From: SMBSF63 sp034003545
Lineage (GTDB): Bacteria > Chloroflexota > Anaerolineae > Anaerolineales > Anaerolineaceae
DNA length: 64,000 bases
Direction of reading: 5' to 3'
NCBI GenBank assembly: GCA_964447155.1
Contig: CAYURM010000004.1
Coordinates: 62,001-126,000 of the forward strand
The translations under genes and the position numbers were made by a program. A model generated the notes under the pieces. It was not told the DNA's origin. It was given only the letters and a program-made list of their open reading frames with translations, and ran no database searches. Below, one piece after another: positions 8,360 to 17,257 of this stretch; within the stretch, counting starts at the first letter, position 1; each line of letters begins with the position of its first letter.

Positions 8360-9955
8360 TCATGTGTTAAAAGTTTTTTGAGTCTGCAAAACTGGATGCT
8401 CAAAAAAATCGGCGAAGGGTTTGGCATTTTCCTTGAAGCTTTCCAACAAACGATGCGCGTATTGGTCATAGGATTGGGTATCTGCCCAGGACCGGCGGGG
8501 GTCGAGTAATTCATTGGGCACACCAGGACATTTTGTGGGGATATATAAGCCGAAGTAGGGTTCCTGGGTATAAGGTGCGTCCTGAAGATGGCCGTTGAGG
8601 GCGGCATCAATGATGCCGCGGGTGTAGGGTAGATCATAGCGCTTGCCGATACCGTAGGGGCCACCGCGCCAGCCGGTGTTGATCAGCCACACATTGGTTT
8701 TACATTTTTCCATTTTCTCCCCCAACAAACTTGCGTATAGCCGGGGGTCGAGAGGAAAGAAGGGGGCGCCAAATCCGGTAGAGAAAGTTGCCTGGGGTTC
8801 TTTTCCAATACCGGTTTCTGTGCCAGCCAGTTTGGAGGTGTAGCCGAGCAGAAAATAGTACATGGCCTGTTCTTTTGAGAGTTTTGCTACCGGCGGGAGT
8901 ACACCAAAAGCATCTGCAGAAAGGAAGAAGATATTGCGGGGAACACTGCCTTTGCCATTCTTCACATGCCCGGGGATAAATGTCAGGGGATATGCGGCGC
9001 GGATATTCTCGGTGAGGCTGTCATCGTCAAAATCCGGGATTCGTGATTGGGGATCAATAATCACGTTTTCAAGGACGGCGCCGAATTGCTGGGATGCCTG
9101 CCAAATGATGGGTTCCCAGTCAGGATTCAGGCGGATAGTTTTGGCATAACAACCGCCTTCGAAATTAAAAACGCCGTTTTTTGTCCATCCATGTTCGTCA
9201 TCACCAATAAGATGACGATTGGGATCACTGGAAAGGGTGGTTTTTCCAGTGCCAGAGAGGCCAAAGAAGAGGGCAACATCGCCTTGCTTGCCGACGTTGG
9301 CAGAACAGTGCATGGTTAAGACGCCGCGTAAAGGCAAATAGTAATTCATGATGGAAAAGATGGTTTTTTTGACCTCACCGCCGTATCCGGTGCCGCCGAT
9401 CACGGCCAGCATATTGGTCAAGTCTACAGCAACAAAGGTGCCTGAGTTTGTGCCGTCCTGGTCGGGGTCGGCAAAGAGGCCAGGGGCCTGGAGCAAGGTA
9501 AATTCCGGGACAAATGCGGCAGCTTTTCTTGCCGAGCTTTCGCGAAAGAGGTTGCGCGCCAAGAGGGCAACCCAGGCATTTTCAGAAACGATGCGGATAT
9601 TCAAGGCATAGGAAGGGTCGGCACCGGCAATCACGTCCTGGATAAAAACATCACGGTCTTTAAAATATGCACCTGCCTTATGATGCAATTGTTGGAAATG
9701 TTTGTGGGAGATGCCCTGGTTGATTTCATCCCAATGGATGAGGTGTTTCTCGGGACCGTGTTTGACATAGAATTTGTCATTGGGGGAGCGGCCTTTATGT
9801 TTTCCGGTGAGGACGGCCAACGCGCCGCGAGCGGTTAAAATACCTTCTTCACGGCAGATTGCCTGTTCAATCAATTGTGCTTCGGAGAGATTCCAATAGA
9901 TGTTTCCCGGATCGTTGATGCCAAGGGAACCAAGATCAAGGCCGGTAGTTTGCAT
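8360..9955 (-). CDS. pckA: ATP-dependent phosphoenolpyruvate carboxykinase
   Basis: Interconverts oxaloacetate plus ATP and phosphoenolpyruvate plus CO2 plus ADP in the cytoplasm. Diagnostic features are the kinase-1a P-loop GLSGTGKTTLSSDP, the metal-binding LIGDDEHGW, GGCYAKTIRLN, and the C-terminal NTGWRGGPYGIGKRYDL. The length of 531 residues is normal for the ATP-type enzyme. The ribosome site GAGGAG lies at the 3' end of the preceding lipoprotein gene, whose stop is one base upstream of this ATG. In an anaerobe it may run in either direction, gluconeogenic or as an anaplerotic, ATP-forming carboxylation. Confidence 0.97.
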   Translation of the reverse strand: MQTTGLDLGSLGINDPGNIYWNLSEAQLIEQAICREEGILTARGALAVLTGKHKGRSPNDKFYVKHGPEKHLIHWDEINQGISHKHFQQLHHKAGAYFKDRDVFIQDVIAGADPSYALNIRIVSENAWVALLARNLFRESSARKAAAFVPEFTLLQAPGLFADPDQDGTNSGTFVAVDLTNMLAVIGGTGYGGEVKKTIFSIMNYYLPLRGVLTMHCSANVGKQGDVALFFGLSGTGKTTLSSDPNRHLIGDDEHGWTKNGVFNFEGGCYAKTIRLNPDWEPIIWQASQQFGAVLENVIIDPQSRIPDFDDDSLTENIRAAYPLTFIPGHVKNGKGSVPRNIFFLSADAFGVLPPVAKLSKEQAMYYFLLGYTSKLAGTETGIGKEPQATFSTGFGAPFFPLDPRLYASLLGEKMEKCKTNVWLINTGWRGGPYGIGKRYDLPYTRGIIDAALNGHLQDAPYTQEPYFGLYIPTKCPGVPNELLDPRRSWADTQSYDQYAHRLLESFKENAKPFADFFEHPVLQTQKTFNT

Positions 9956-9956
9956 T

Positions 9957-11420
9957 TTATCTCCTCGTAAAAGAATGTTGAAAATCAGGAATATGTGCGG
10001 TAAGGGATGGCGGGAATTTTATGCTTTCATCAGCACCGTATTGTTGCAGCGGGAGGATGTGCTGGATTGGCGTTTGGCTGCGGTCTGTAGAAAATCGAAA
10101 TGTTTCTGTGGCGGCGGCGTCATTAAAAATAACCATCTGTTTACACTGCGGATCATAACAAAACCGGTATTCGATCGTGTTGAAAAGATAGAGCGGACTG
10201 TAAACTTTGTATACCCATTTCGTTTTCTCAGCGTTTTGCCACATCGGGATTGGTTCTGCCCAGGTGTAGGAATAAAATTGGATATAAAGCTGCGGCGGAA
10301 TTTCTCCATCCGGATGGGGAAGCGCTTCAATGGAAACCGGCAGTCGATCTCCGGATTCCCAGGTCGCAATTGTGTCTGTAATTATGCTGTCTTCATCGGG
10401 GACAATGAGTTGGCGGGTAATGAATTGCCCATCGGCCTGGTGTTCTGCGTTCCAGAAGCCATCCCCGATGGTGTATTTGTACCGCAAGTCCATGCCGGCG
10501 GGGAGGTTGAGCGTGAGTGCATGCGTGCCATCGGCCTGCGGGATAAGCAGGGGGGCGTTGGCAGGGATGATGTTTGCGCCGCCGGGATCCTCGGGAAATG
10601 TATTGCCGAGTTGAGCGGCGCGGCCAATCATTCGAACAGGCATCTGCGAATTATGATCTTGCGGTAGTGTCACGATGAAGGCAACCTGCGTGGCTGGACG
10701 GGGAATGAGCGTGACCTGTGCAGGCGTTAACGCATCGGATGCAATGATCGCTTCCTGCTGGAAGGGGAGATAACGGCCGTCAATACTGTAAATGGTCAGC
10801 AGATACTTTCCCGGTAGAGCCCCTTCAAGGCGAAACTCACCAGTGTCTGTGGACCGGGTCTGTAACCCGTTGAGATTGATCAAGGCATTGGGGATGGGCG
10901 CGCCTGTGTTTGCGTCGGCAAGTTTGCCTTGCAGTCTGCCGAGGGAAACATTCACCGGGTTTTCAGTCCAGGAAGCGATCACATCATGAACGATGGCTGG
11001 ACCATCCTGCTGAATATTAAACACGCGATATCGAACCGGATCACCGGCCGAATTGTTCTCGGAGACGGTGGGGTTGCTGCCCATTGCGTACCGATATTTG
11101 ACCAGGGAAGAATCAGGAAAATCAATTTCCAGGGCATACAGGTTTTCGGAAACGGGCTGCATTTTATAACGGACAGGATTAAAGTTGAGGCCGGTTACTT
11201 CGTCAACAAGATCAAGGTAAATTTCTGCGCCTGCCGTAGTTTCAAACGGAGTTGAAACGAAGAAGTTGATTCTGGATTGGACGATAAAAAAACCATCCTC
11301 AGACTGACTAGCAGAAGATGGTTGATGGATACAACCCGCTAACGTTGTTATGATGAGAAAAAACAAAAAACAACGGTGGCAATTATTCGTTTTGGAATTG
11401 ACGGTGTCAGTCATGCGCAT
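9957..11420 (-). CDS. Predicted lipoprotein with carboxypeptidase-regulatory-like and repeated beta-sandwich domains
   Basis: I do not recognise a specific function. An N-terminal hydrophobic segment ends in the lipobox LAGC at about 28-31, so the protein is probably lipid-anchored on the outer face of the membrane. Residues about 160-250 look like a carboxypeptidase regulatory-like beta-sandwich (GRLQGKLADANTGAPIPNA, TDTGEFRLEGALPGKYLL). Flanking regions repeat a starch-binding-like pattern, for example SLVKYRYAMGSNPT and DLRYKYTIGDGFWNAEHQ, so two or three similar modules are likely. There is no catalytic motif. The stop abuts the pckA start, so the two may share a transcript, although their roles look unrelated. 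Confidence 0.75.
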   Translation of the reverse strand: MRMTDTVNSKTNNCHRCFLFFLIITTLAGCIHQPSSASQSEDGFFIVQSRINFFVSTPFETTAGAEIYLDLVDEVTGLNFNPVRYKMQPVSENLYALEIDFPDSSLVKYRYAMGSNPTVSENNSAGDPVRYRVFNIQQDGPAIVHDVIASWTENPVNVSLGRLQGKLADANTGAPIPNALINLNGLQTRSTDTGEFRLEGALPGKYLLTIYSIDGRYLPFQQEAIIASDALTPAQVTLIPRPATQVAFIVTLPQDHNSQMPVRMIGRAAQLGNTFPEDPGGANIIPANAPLLIPQADGTHALTLNLPAGMDLRYKYTIGDGFWNAEHQADGQFITRQLIVPDEDSIITDTIATWESGDRLPVSIEALPHPDGEIPPQLYIQFYSYTWAEPIPMWQNAEKTKWVYKVYSPLYLFNTIEYRFCYDPQCKQMVIFNDAAATETFRFSTDRSQTPIQHILPLQQYGADESIKFPPSLTAHIPDFQHSFTRR

Positions 11421-11472
11421 TCAGCTCACTTCCTTGAGAAAGATCACTGGTTATTGCAAGGGATTAATAATG

Positions 11473-11907
11473 TTATAACTTCCCGAAGTAGTTGTTGATC
11501 TCGGCCTGGCGCTCAGCAAGGCTGCCCAATACGCCGTTGACAAAGCGAGGTGAGCTGTCTGACCCGTAAATCTTTGCCAGTTCAACCGCCTCGTTAATGG
11601 CAACTTTGACAGGCGTGCGTTTTTTGACAGCAAACTCCCATAAGGCAATGCGGAGGATATTGCGATCGATAATTGCTACTTGATCAACAGGCCATTCAGG
11701 GGCATGTTGGGCAATAAAATCATCCAACTTGTTTTTGATGGGGATCACCCCGACAACAATTTCTCTGGCAAATTCAGCAAGCCTTTCATCCAGGTTCTCG
11801 TTGTTTACACGCAGTTGAAAAACTTCCCCAGGTTTGTGGTCTTTCGCCAAATCCAATTCAAACAACACTTGCAAAGCGATGCTGCGCGCCCGGGTTCTGG
11901 ATTTCAT
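11473..11907 (-). CDS. nusB: Transcription antitermination factor NusB
   Basis: An all-helical RNA-binding protein of 144 residues that joins NusE/S10 in rRNA antitermination complexes. Family features are RTRARSIALQVLFELD at the N-terminus, VDQVAIIDRNILRIALWEF, TPVKVAINEAVELAKIYG and the terminal FVNGVLGSLAE. It overlaps the upstream Asp23 gene by 4 bp (ATGA), the same asp23-nusB pairing found in many Firmicutes and Chloroflexota. Confidence 0.95.
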   Translation of the reverse strand: MKSRTRARSIALQVLFELDLAKDHKPGEVFQLRVNNENLDERLAEFAREIVVGVIPIKNKLDDFIAQHAPEWPVDQVAIIDRNILRIALWEFAVKKRTPVKVAINEAVELAKIYGSDSSPRFVNGVLGSLAERQAEINNYFGKL

Positions 11908-12269
11908 TGGGTGACTGCGGGTTCAATTTCGTATTCGATATCTTCGACGTGGATATTGATTTCCCGAACCTTCATATCCACCATTTCAGAAATGGCACGC
12001 GTGACCCGTTCCTGAATTTCCCGACTGACATTGCGAACGTTGACATCTCGTTGAAAAGTAAGATAGAGATCTACCGAAACTGTTTTTCCATCTACAGTGA
12101 TGCAGACGCCGTCTTCAACACGGTCCTTGAAAATAAGATTGACGCCAACGGGGATTTTTGCCAGTCCGCTAACGCCAGGAACGCCCAACGCTGTCAGGCC
12201 GGAAATTGTAACGAGAACATCGGGTGAAATTGTGGTTTTGCCAGGCGGTCTACGTGATTCATTCATCAT
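11904..12269 (-). CDS. Asp23/Gls24 family envelope stress protein
   Basis: A 121-residue Asp23/Gls24 family member: ISPDVLVTISGLTALGVPGVSGLA, then VSVDLYLTFQRDVNVRNVSREIQERV and MVDMKVREINIHVEDIEYE. Members are cytoplasmic proteins, some attached to the membrane and linked to envelope stress. It is the first gene of the pair with nusB and has a good promoter candidate 40-70 bp upstream. Confidence 0.9.
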   Translation of the reverse strand: MMNESRRPPGKTTISPDVLVTISGLTALGVPGVSGLAKIPVGVNLIFKDRVEDGVCITVDGKTVSVDLYLTFQRDVNVRNVSREIQERVTRAISEMVDMKVREINIHVEDIEYEIEPAVTQ

Positions 12270-12305
12270 GACTCCAGATAATTTTATTAACTGCTAATTT
12301 TGGTT

Positions 12306-12335
12306 ATTATAACCTGAAATGGACTGACCTTCCAA
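12306..12335 (-). promoter_or_regulatory. Sigma-70-type promoter candidate for asp23-nusB
   Basis: Read on the minus strand, TTGGAA (12330-12335) is followed after 18 bp by a perfect TATAAT (12306-12311), 37 bp upstream of the Asp23 ATG. Confidence 0.5.
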
Positions 12336-12393
12336 TTCGAATAGAAGGTTGGTTTGAACTTGTTCCCAACGGTAGGCAGCGGCACATTTGTCA

Positions 12394-13668
12394 TCAGACG
12401 GTTATTTCCGTTGCGAGAGGTACGGTAGCGACGGCGTAGGGCAGGACAGCAATATCTGGATTGTTTTGATGGTCAGCAAGCGCCTGTTCCAGGGCGGTGT
12501 TGACATCCGGGGCTGGTATGAGGAGAAGTTTATGTACAATATGCTGATCCATTTCGGAAACAAGGATTGTACGGATTCGTTTGGCGATGCGGGCAAAGAG
12601 AAATGCCTTATGAGGGCCAATTTCAAATTTGGAGCGGCTGAATTTTTCGATGGCTTCATCGGTGGAGTGGACGTCCTGCATGAACTGCCAATATCCCTGG
12701 CTGCCTATGCCTTCTGGACATTGGGCCACGAGAATAATTGTTCCGCCATCTTTTGTGATCAGGGAAGCATTCGTCTGGGCTTTTTGGGCCTGGTAGAGGT
12801 TAATATCCTTGGGCGCTCCGCCGCAAGAAGCAATCACAATATCGTATTTTTTGGCGACAGGCACCTGACAGACGGCGCGCGAGAGGGGAATGCCGGTGGC
12901 CATGACAGCTAACGGTTCTCCAGCGAGGGCGTGAACGATATGTTTATTTTTGTCAAGGATAGCGTTTACAGCATAGTGGACACCAATTAATTTGCCGATT
13001 TCTTCGACATCCTGGCGCATGAGGTTCTCGTCATAGCAGCCCAGGGTGGCATGGGGGTGGGTGATAAAAGCATGGTTGTGCTGAATGGTTTCTCGACCGC
13101 ACAGGCCGATCGAGGCGGTTTTTGCGCCGCCGGAGAACCCCATGAAGTGATGCGGTTCAAGATTGCCGATGACGATGCGCAGGTCTGCCTGGTAGAAGTG
13201 TCGGTTCACCCAGACCGGGGTTCCAGCCGGGGTGTCACCCAGGTATATCAATTCCTCCCGCTGATCGCAATCGTGGGCAATGATGGGATGTCCATTGCGC
13301 AGGAGGTCATCGGGGAGAATGTCGGGAAATTCGTCAGGTAGCATTGGAACGTGTGTGCCCGATGCGATGACGAAAGAGATTCGACGGTTGACAACACCCA
13401 TTCTATTCAACAGTATAATTAAAGGACGGATTAATTCATCATGCGGCACGGGTCTGGTTTTGTCATTGATGGCAATGGCAACCGTTCGGGGACGCGGAAG
13501 ACTGGTGAGCTTTTTTCCGCCACAGGGGGCGTTTAGAGCGCTCTCTACGGCTTTTAAGGGGCTGGGGTGGGGTTGCTGCTCATTTGGTGAGATTATATTC
13601 AGTACAGCGCCTTCAGGGATTGTGAGGCGCAATTGTTTTTCGCCATAAGGTAAAATAATATCTTCCAT
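12394..13668 (-). CDS. LarA-like nickel-pincer racemase/epimerase family protein
   Basis: A 424-residue member of the lactate racemase (LarA, DUF2088) family. It contains the N-terminal AINDKTRPVP and the central HHFMGFSGGAKTASIGLCG, whose Lys is the residue that binds the nickel-pincer nucleotide in LarA. The family includes lactate and malate racemases and several sugar-acid epimerases, so the substrate is open. I start at ATG 13668, preceded by AGGAAA; an upstream in-frame ATG at 13713 lacks a ribosome site. The cofactor genes larB, larC and larE are not in the window. A TATAAT box lies at 13712-13717 on the minus strand without a clear -35. Confidence 0.85.
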   Translation of the reverse strand: MEDIILPYGEKQLRLTIPEGAVLNIISPNEQQPHPSPLKAVESALNAPCGGKKLTSLPRPRTVAIAINDKTRPVPHDELIRPLIILLNRMGVVNRRISFVIASGTHVPMLPDEFPDILPDDLLRNGHPIIAHDCDQREELIYLGDTPAGTPVWVNRHFYQADLRIVIGNLEPHHFMGFSGGAKTASIGLCGRETIQHNHAFITHPHATLGCYDENLMRQDVEEIGKLIGVHYAVNAILDKNKHIVHALAGEPLAVMATGIPLSRAVCQVPVAKKYDIVIASCGGAPKDINLYQAQKAQTNASLITKDGGTIILVAQCPEGIGSQGYWQFMQDVHSTDEAIEKFSRSKFEIGPHKAFLFARIAKRIRTILVSEMDQHIVHKLLLIPAPDVNTALEQALADHQNNPDIAVLPYAVATVPLATEITV

Positions 13669-13871
13669 ATGTTTCCTGTTATCCTTTTCGCATGTATTGT
13701 TGACAATCATCATTATAGCGTTAAGTTTTTATCATTTCATGTCGTTTCAGGATGGAAAGGGCATTAATTTTTGTTCAATTTGAGGGACAGCCAGGCAAAA
13801 AAATGAGCTTTGTGAACTGGTTTGGTAATTCTGAGCTGCCGCTTAATATAGATGGAGTATAATGAAATCGT

Positions 13872-15302
13872 ATGCAAACTAAAAAAGAGACGATGAAAAA
13901 ACAGATTAAGGGCAATATTGTCCGCGTGGTGGGCGTGGTGGTTGATGTACTTTTTCCTTCGGGACAATTACCTGGCATCCATACCGCATTGTGGGTTGAG
14001 AGACCTGATGAGAGGCCGCTTGTACTGGAAGTGCAGGAGCATCTGGACACGCGCCGCGTGCGCACCATCTCGATGAGTTCCACGGCTGGGTTAAAACGAG
14101 GCCTGCCGGTGGTGGATACCGGTAAACCGATACAAGTACCGGTGGGTCCAAAAACATTAGGGCGGTTGTTTAATGTTTTAGGGGAAACAATCGATCGCGG
14201 TCCTGAAATTGAGGGAGCGCCGATACTGCCTATTCATGCTGACTCTCCATCGATGATGTCTCAGCGAGTGGTTTCTACGCCTTTCCTTACGGGCATTAAA
14301 GCGATCGATCTGTTAACTCCCTATCCAAGCGGTGGGAAAATTGGTCTGTTTGGCGGCGCCGGGGTTGGAAAAACCGTGCTGATGATTGAATTAATGCAGA
14401 CAACCATCAAGCGACATGCCGGAATTGCATTATTCGCGGGGGTGGGAGAGCGAACAAGAGAAGGCAACGACCTGTGGCTGGAGATGCAGGAAAGCGGTGT
14501 AATTGACAGCACGGTGCTGGTATTTGGTCAGATGAATGAACCGCCAGGCGCCAGATTACGGGTTGCTTTGTCCGCCATGACCATGGCAGAATATTTTCGG
14601 GATCATGAAAAACGGGAAGTGCTGTTATTCATTGACAATATCTTCCGCTATATCCAGGCTGGTTCGGAGGTGTCTGCGCTGCTGGGCAGACTGCCCAGCG
14701 CAGTAGGATACCAGCCCACGCTGGAAAGTGAGATGGGCATGCTGCAGGAGCGGATCACTACAACCGCCAATGGCAGCATCACGTCTGTACAGGCAGTGTA
14801 TGTTCCGGCGGATGATATTACTGACCCGGCGGTAGTGGCAACGTTTGCGCATCTGGACGCCTCCACGGTGTTGTCGCGGCGGCAGGCGGGGATGGGGATT
14901 TACCCGGCGATTGATCCGCTGCAATCAAACAGCAGCATGCTTGTTCCGAGTGTGGTGGGGCAGGAACATTTTGATATTGCCACCGCGGTGCGTACGCTTT
15001 TGGCGCGGTACGAAGAGCTGCAGGATGTGATTGCGATTCTCGGCATGGAAGAGTTGAGTGAAGATGATTATCAAGCAGTGATCCGGGCCAGACGAATTCA
15101 GAAATTTTTATCACAACCGTTCTTTGTTTCAGAATCTTTTACCGGCATTCCCGGACGGTATGTGCCAATTGAGGAGACCTTAAAGGGTTTTAAGGGTATT
15201 CTTGACGGTCTGTATGATGATGTGCCTGAGCAGGCATTTTATATGGCCGGCACAATTGAGGACGTACTGAAGCAGGCTGGCGAGATGGAAACTAAAAACT
15301 GA
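13872..15302 (+). CDS. atpD: N-ATPase subunit beta
   Basis: Catalytic beta subunit of an N-type F1Fo ATPase. P-loop GGAGVGKTVLMIELMQ near 160-170, GERTREGNDLWLEM with the catalytic Glu, and FIDNIFRYIQAGSEVSALLGRLPS. It is the first gene of a cluster in the order atpD-C-Q-R-B-E-F-A-G, which defines N-ATPases; classical operons run B-E-F-H-A-G-D-C. ATG 13872 is used here; ATG 13893 is an alternative. A TATAAT at 13858-13863 would start transcription almost at the first ATG, but no good -35 is visible. The stop overlaps the atpC start (TGATG). Confidence 0.95.
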   Translation: MQTKKETMKKQIKGNIVRVVGVVVDVLFPSGQLPGIHTALWVERPDERPLVLEVQEHLDTRRVRTISMSSTAGLKRGLPVVDTGKPIQVPVGPKTLGRLFNVLGETIDRGPEIEGAPILPIHADSPSMMSQRVVSTPFLTGIKAIDLLTPYPSGGKIGLFGGAGVGKTVLMIELMQTTIKRHAGIALFAGVGERTREGNDLWLEMQESGVIDSTVLVFGQMNEPPGARLRVALSAMTMAEYFRDHEKREVLLFIDNIFRYIQAGSEVSALLGRLPSAVGYQPTLESEMGMLQERITTTANGSITSVQAVYVPADDITDPAVVATFAHLDASTVLSRRQAGMGIYPAIDPLQSNSSMLVPSVVGQEHFDIATAVRTLLARYEELQDVIAILGMEELSEDDYQAVIRARRIQKFLSQPFFVSESFTGIPGRYVPIEETLKGFKGILDGLYDDVPEQAFYMAGTIEDVLKQAGEMETKN

Positions 15303-15697
15303 TGGACGCTGAAGAAGGAAAGGCATTCGCGTTTGTTATTAAATCCCCCGCAGGCGTGCTTTTTAAACATGATGGGTTGCGTTCTGTACGGCTGGATTTA
15401 CGGGATGGCAAGATTGGTATCCGGGCTGGACATGCAGCGATGATTGCAGAAGTCATCAGCGGAGAAGCTGAACTGGATGATGGTGAAAATGTCCGGAAAA
15501 TAACGCATCATTCTGGCATCGTCGTTGTGCGCGATGATGCGGTCATGATTTATACTGATTCACTGGACGCGCGTGCGGCGAATACGGATACAGGAGTTGA
15601 TCACAGCGAAGCACAATTCGATGATGAGGTATACGAGGCAATCATGGCGTCATTGCTGCCTGATTCGACGCAGGCAGAAAGCCAACATGGCGACTAA
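15302..15697 (+). CDS. atpC: N-ATPase subunit epsilon
   Basis: A 131-residue epsilon subunit with the beta-sandwich pattern FAFVIKSPAGVLFKHDGLRSVRL and IGIRAGHAAMIAEVISGEAEL. It is coupled to atpD by a one-base overlap and to atpQ by an 11-bp overlap. It shows little sequence similarity to classical epsilon and no long C-terminal double helix is evident, as expected for N-ATPases. Confidence 0.85.
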   Translation: MDAEEGKAFAFVIKSPAGVLFKHDGLRSVRLDLRDGKIGIRAGHAAMIAEVISGEAELDDGENVRKITHHSGIVVVRDDAVMIYTDSLDARAANTDTGVDHSEAQFDDEVYEAIMASLLPDSTQAESQHGD

Positions 15698-15977
15698 ACA
15701 GAAAAAAAGCCCTGAATGGTTGGCAAGTTTGTGGCGGGAATCACTGCGGGCGATGTCGCTGGGCTGGGATCTGGCTGTGCCGATTTTTGGCGGCGTTTTG
15801 CTGGGATATTTTCTGGATAAATGGCTGGGCACGAAGCCTACTTTTACCGTCGGGTTGATTTTCTTCGGTATATTCGTGAGTTACTATAATTTAGGAAAAT
15901 TTATCAATCGAATGAAGAAATTAGATGAGCAGTTTTTGAAAGAAAAAAAAGAGATTGAGACGATCGAGAAGAAATAA
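15687..15977 (+). CDS. atpQ: N-ATPase AtpQ subunit (AtpI/AtpZ-like membrane protein)
   Basis: A 96-residue protein with two membrane helices: LAVPIFGGVLLGYFLDKWLG and FTVGLIFFGIFVSYYNLGKF, then a charged Lys/Glu-rich tail. This is the AtpI-like AtpQ of N-ATPase clusters, thought to help assembly or Mg2+ handling. I choose ATG 15687; a longer frame from 15573 lies inside atpC and has a low-hydrophobicity, Arg-rich leader, so it is not real. Confidence 0.87.
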   Translation: MATKQKKSPEWLASLWRESLRAMSLGWDLAVPIFGGVLLGYFLDKWLGTKPTFTVGLIFFGIFVSYYNLGKFINRMKKLDEQFLKEKKEIETIEKK

Positions 15978-16264
15978 TGTACTTTGTCTGGTTTATGATT
16001 GGCGTCGCGCTTGCCTGTGTGTATATGTGGCTTCAATGGCTGCAAATTAAAAAAATAAATCCCGGTGGCACAGTTTCCCAAAAGGGTCTGGTGCTGTCGT
16101 TATTGCTCAGGTTATCTCTCTTCATCGTCGTTACCGGCTTTGCTCTTCAAAAAAGTCCAGCTTCCGGGTTGATTATGTTTGCAGGATTTTGGGCAGCCCG
16201 CTCGATGCTCTTAATCTTGATTGGTTCTGGACGAGTGAGCTGGTTCGTAAGGAGAAGTTCATGA
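15977..16264 (+). CDS. atpR: N-ATPase AtpR subunit
   Basis: A 95-residue membrane protein with three predicted helices (residues about 2-22, 42-62 and 65-85). Arg residues sit inside the membrane at LSLLLRLSLFIV and GFWAARSMLLIL, the hallmark of AtpR, where they have been proposed to interact with the c-ring carboxylates during assembly. It overlaps atpQ (TAATG) and atpB (ATGA). Confidence 0.9.
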   Translation: MYFVWFMIGVALACVYMWLQWLQIKKINPGGTVSQKGLVLSLLLRLSLFIVVTGFALQKSPASGLIMFAGFWAARSMLLILIGSGRVSWFVRRSS

Positions 16265-16923
16265 CAGGTGTATTTCCAGAAGTTGCGTTCACATTATTCG
16301 GTATTCCCATTCGTGATACGGTCGTTTCAACATGGATAATGATGGCAATCATCATAGTGTTTGCTGTGGTCATTAACAGAAAACAACCGGTTTTGCTGGA
16401 GATGCTGGTGGATTTTTTGGCAGATACTTTTACCAATGTGATGGGCGTGTCATCTGCGCCTTATTTGCCCTTGCTTGGGGCGTTGGCAATATTTATTGCC
16501 TTTGCAAACATCATTAGCATTGTGCCGGGAATTACATCGCCAACAAAGGATATCAATACGCCGCTGGCGTTGGCTGTGGTTGTCTTTTTCTCGGTTCATT
16601 ATTTTGGGATCCGTCAAAAGGGATTGTGGGGATACGTGAAAGATCTTGCGTCGCCAATATTTCTTTTGCCGCTTGAACTCATTGGACAATTGAGCCGGAC
16701 GCTTTCGTTGACCCTGCGGTTGTTTGGCAATATCATTAGTGGCGAGATGATTGTAGCGATCATTTTTGCGCTAATTCCATTATTCCTGCCTTTGCCAATG
16801 GTCGGGCTGGGTATTTTTGTCGGCTTATTGCAGGCATATATTTTTACGGTACTGGCTTCAACTTATATTGGCGCTGCTGTTGAAGCGACAGCAGGTAAAC
16901 CTAAAAAAGACAAAGTTGACTGA
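16261..16923 (+). CDS. atpB: N-ATPase subunit a
   Basis: Membrane stator subunit forming the ion half-channels. The conserved Arg of the penultimate helix is present in SLTLRLFGNIISGEMIV, and the N-terminal part has VFPEVAFTLFGIPIRDTVV. I start at ATG 16261 behind AAGGAG (16249-16254), giving 220 residues; this overlaps the atpR stop by 4 bp. Confidence 0.95.
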   Translation: MTGVFPEVAFTLFGIPIRDTVVSTWIMMAIIIVFAVVINRKQPVLLEMLVDFLADTFTNVMGVSSAPYLPLLGALAIFIAFANIISIVPGITSPTKDINTPLALAVVVFFSVHYFGIRQKGLWGYVKDLASPIFLLPLELIGQLSRTLSLTLRLFGNIISGEMIVAIIFALIPLFLPLPMVGLGIFVGLLQAYIFTVLASTYIGAAVEATAGKPKKDKVD

Positions 16924-16966
16924 CATTTCATTAATAGAATTCGAATCACTGGAAAGGAAAAATCTT

Positions 16967-17245
16967 ATGTTTGAAAATGCTAGCCCTGAACTGATTATTA
17001 CTATCGTAACGATCATCACTTCTATCGCGGGGATTGTATTGGGAACCGCTGTGCCTGCTCTGGCAGAAGGAAAGGCTGTTCAAAAAGCCCTGGAAGGTAT
17101 GGCCCGTCAGCCAGATGCAGCCAGCGATCTGCGTACAACGTTGCTGATTTCCATGGCGCTGCTTGAATCAACGGCCATTTATGTGCTGCTGGTTATTTTA
17201 ATTATCATCTTTGCAAACCCGCTTATTAGTGCTTTTGGTTTTTAA
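16967..17245 (+). CDS. atpE: N-ATPase subunit c, two-carboxylate type with Na+-type ligands
   Basis: A 92-residue hairpin of two membrane helices forming the rotor ring. Helix 2 reads LLESTAIY: Glu67, Ser68, Thr69 and Tyr72 match the Na+ ligand set of Ilyobacter-type c subunits. In helix 1 the Na+-ligand Gln is replaced by Glu34 (PALAEGKAV), giving two carboxylates per site, as in other N-ATPases. The polar loop is ARQPDA. ATG 16967 follows the ribosome site GGAAAGGAAA. Whether the ring carries Na+ or H+ cannot be settled from sequence. Confidence 0.95.
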   Translation: MFENASPELIITIVTIITSIAGIVLGTAVPALAEGKAVQKALEGMARQPDAASDLRTTLLISMALLESTAIYVLLVILIIIFANPLISAFGF

Positions 17246-17257
17246 GGAGCATATCAA

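Noticed and set aside
15573..15686. Upstream extension of atpQ
   Set aside because: It lies inside atpC in another frame, is Arg-rich, and the normal AtpQ start is at 15687.
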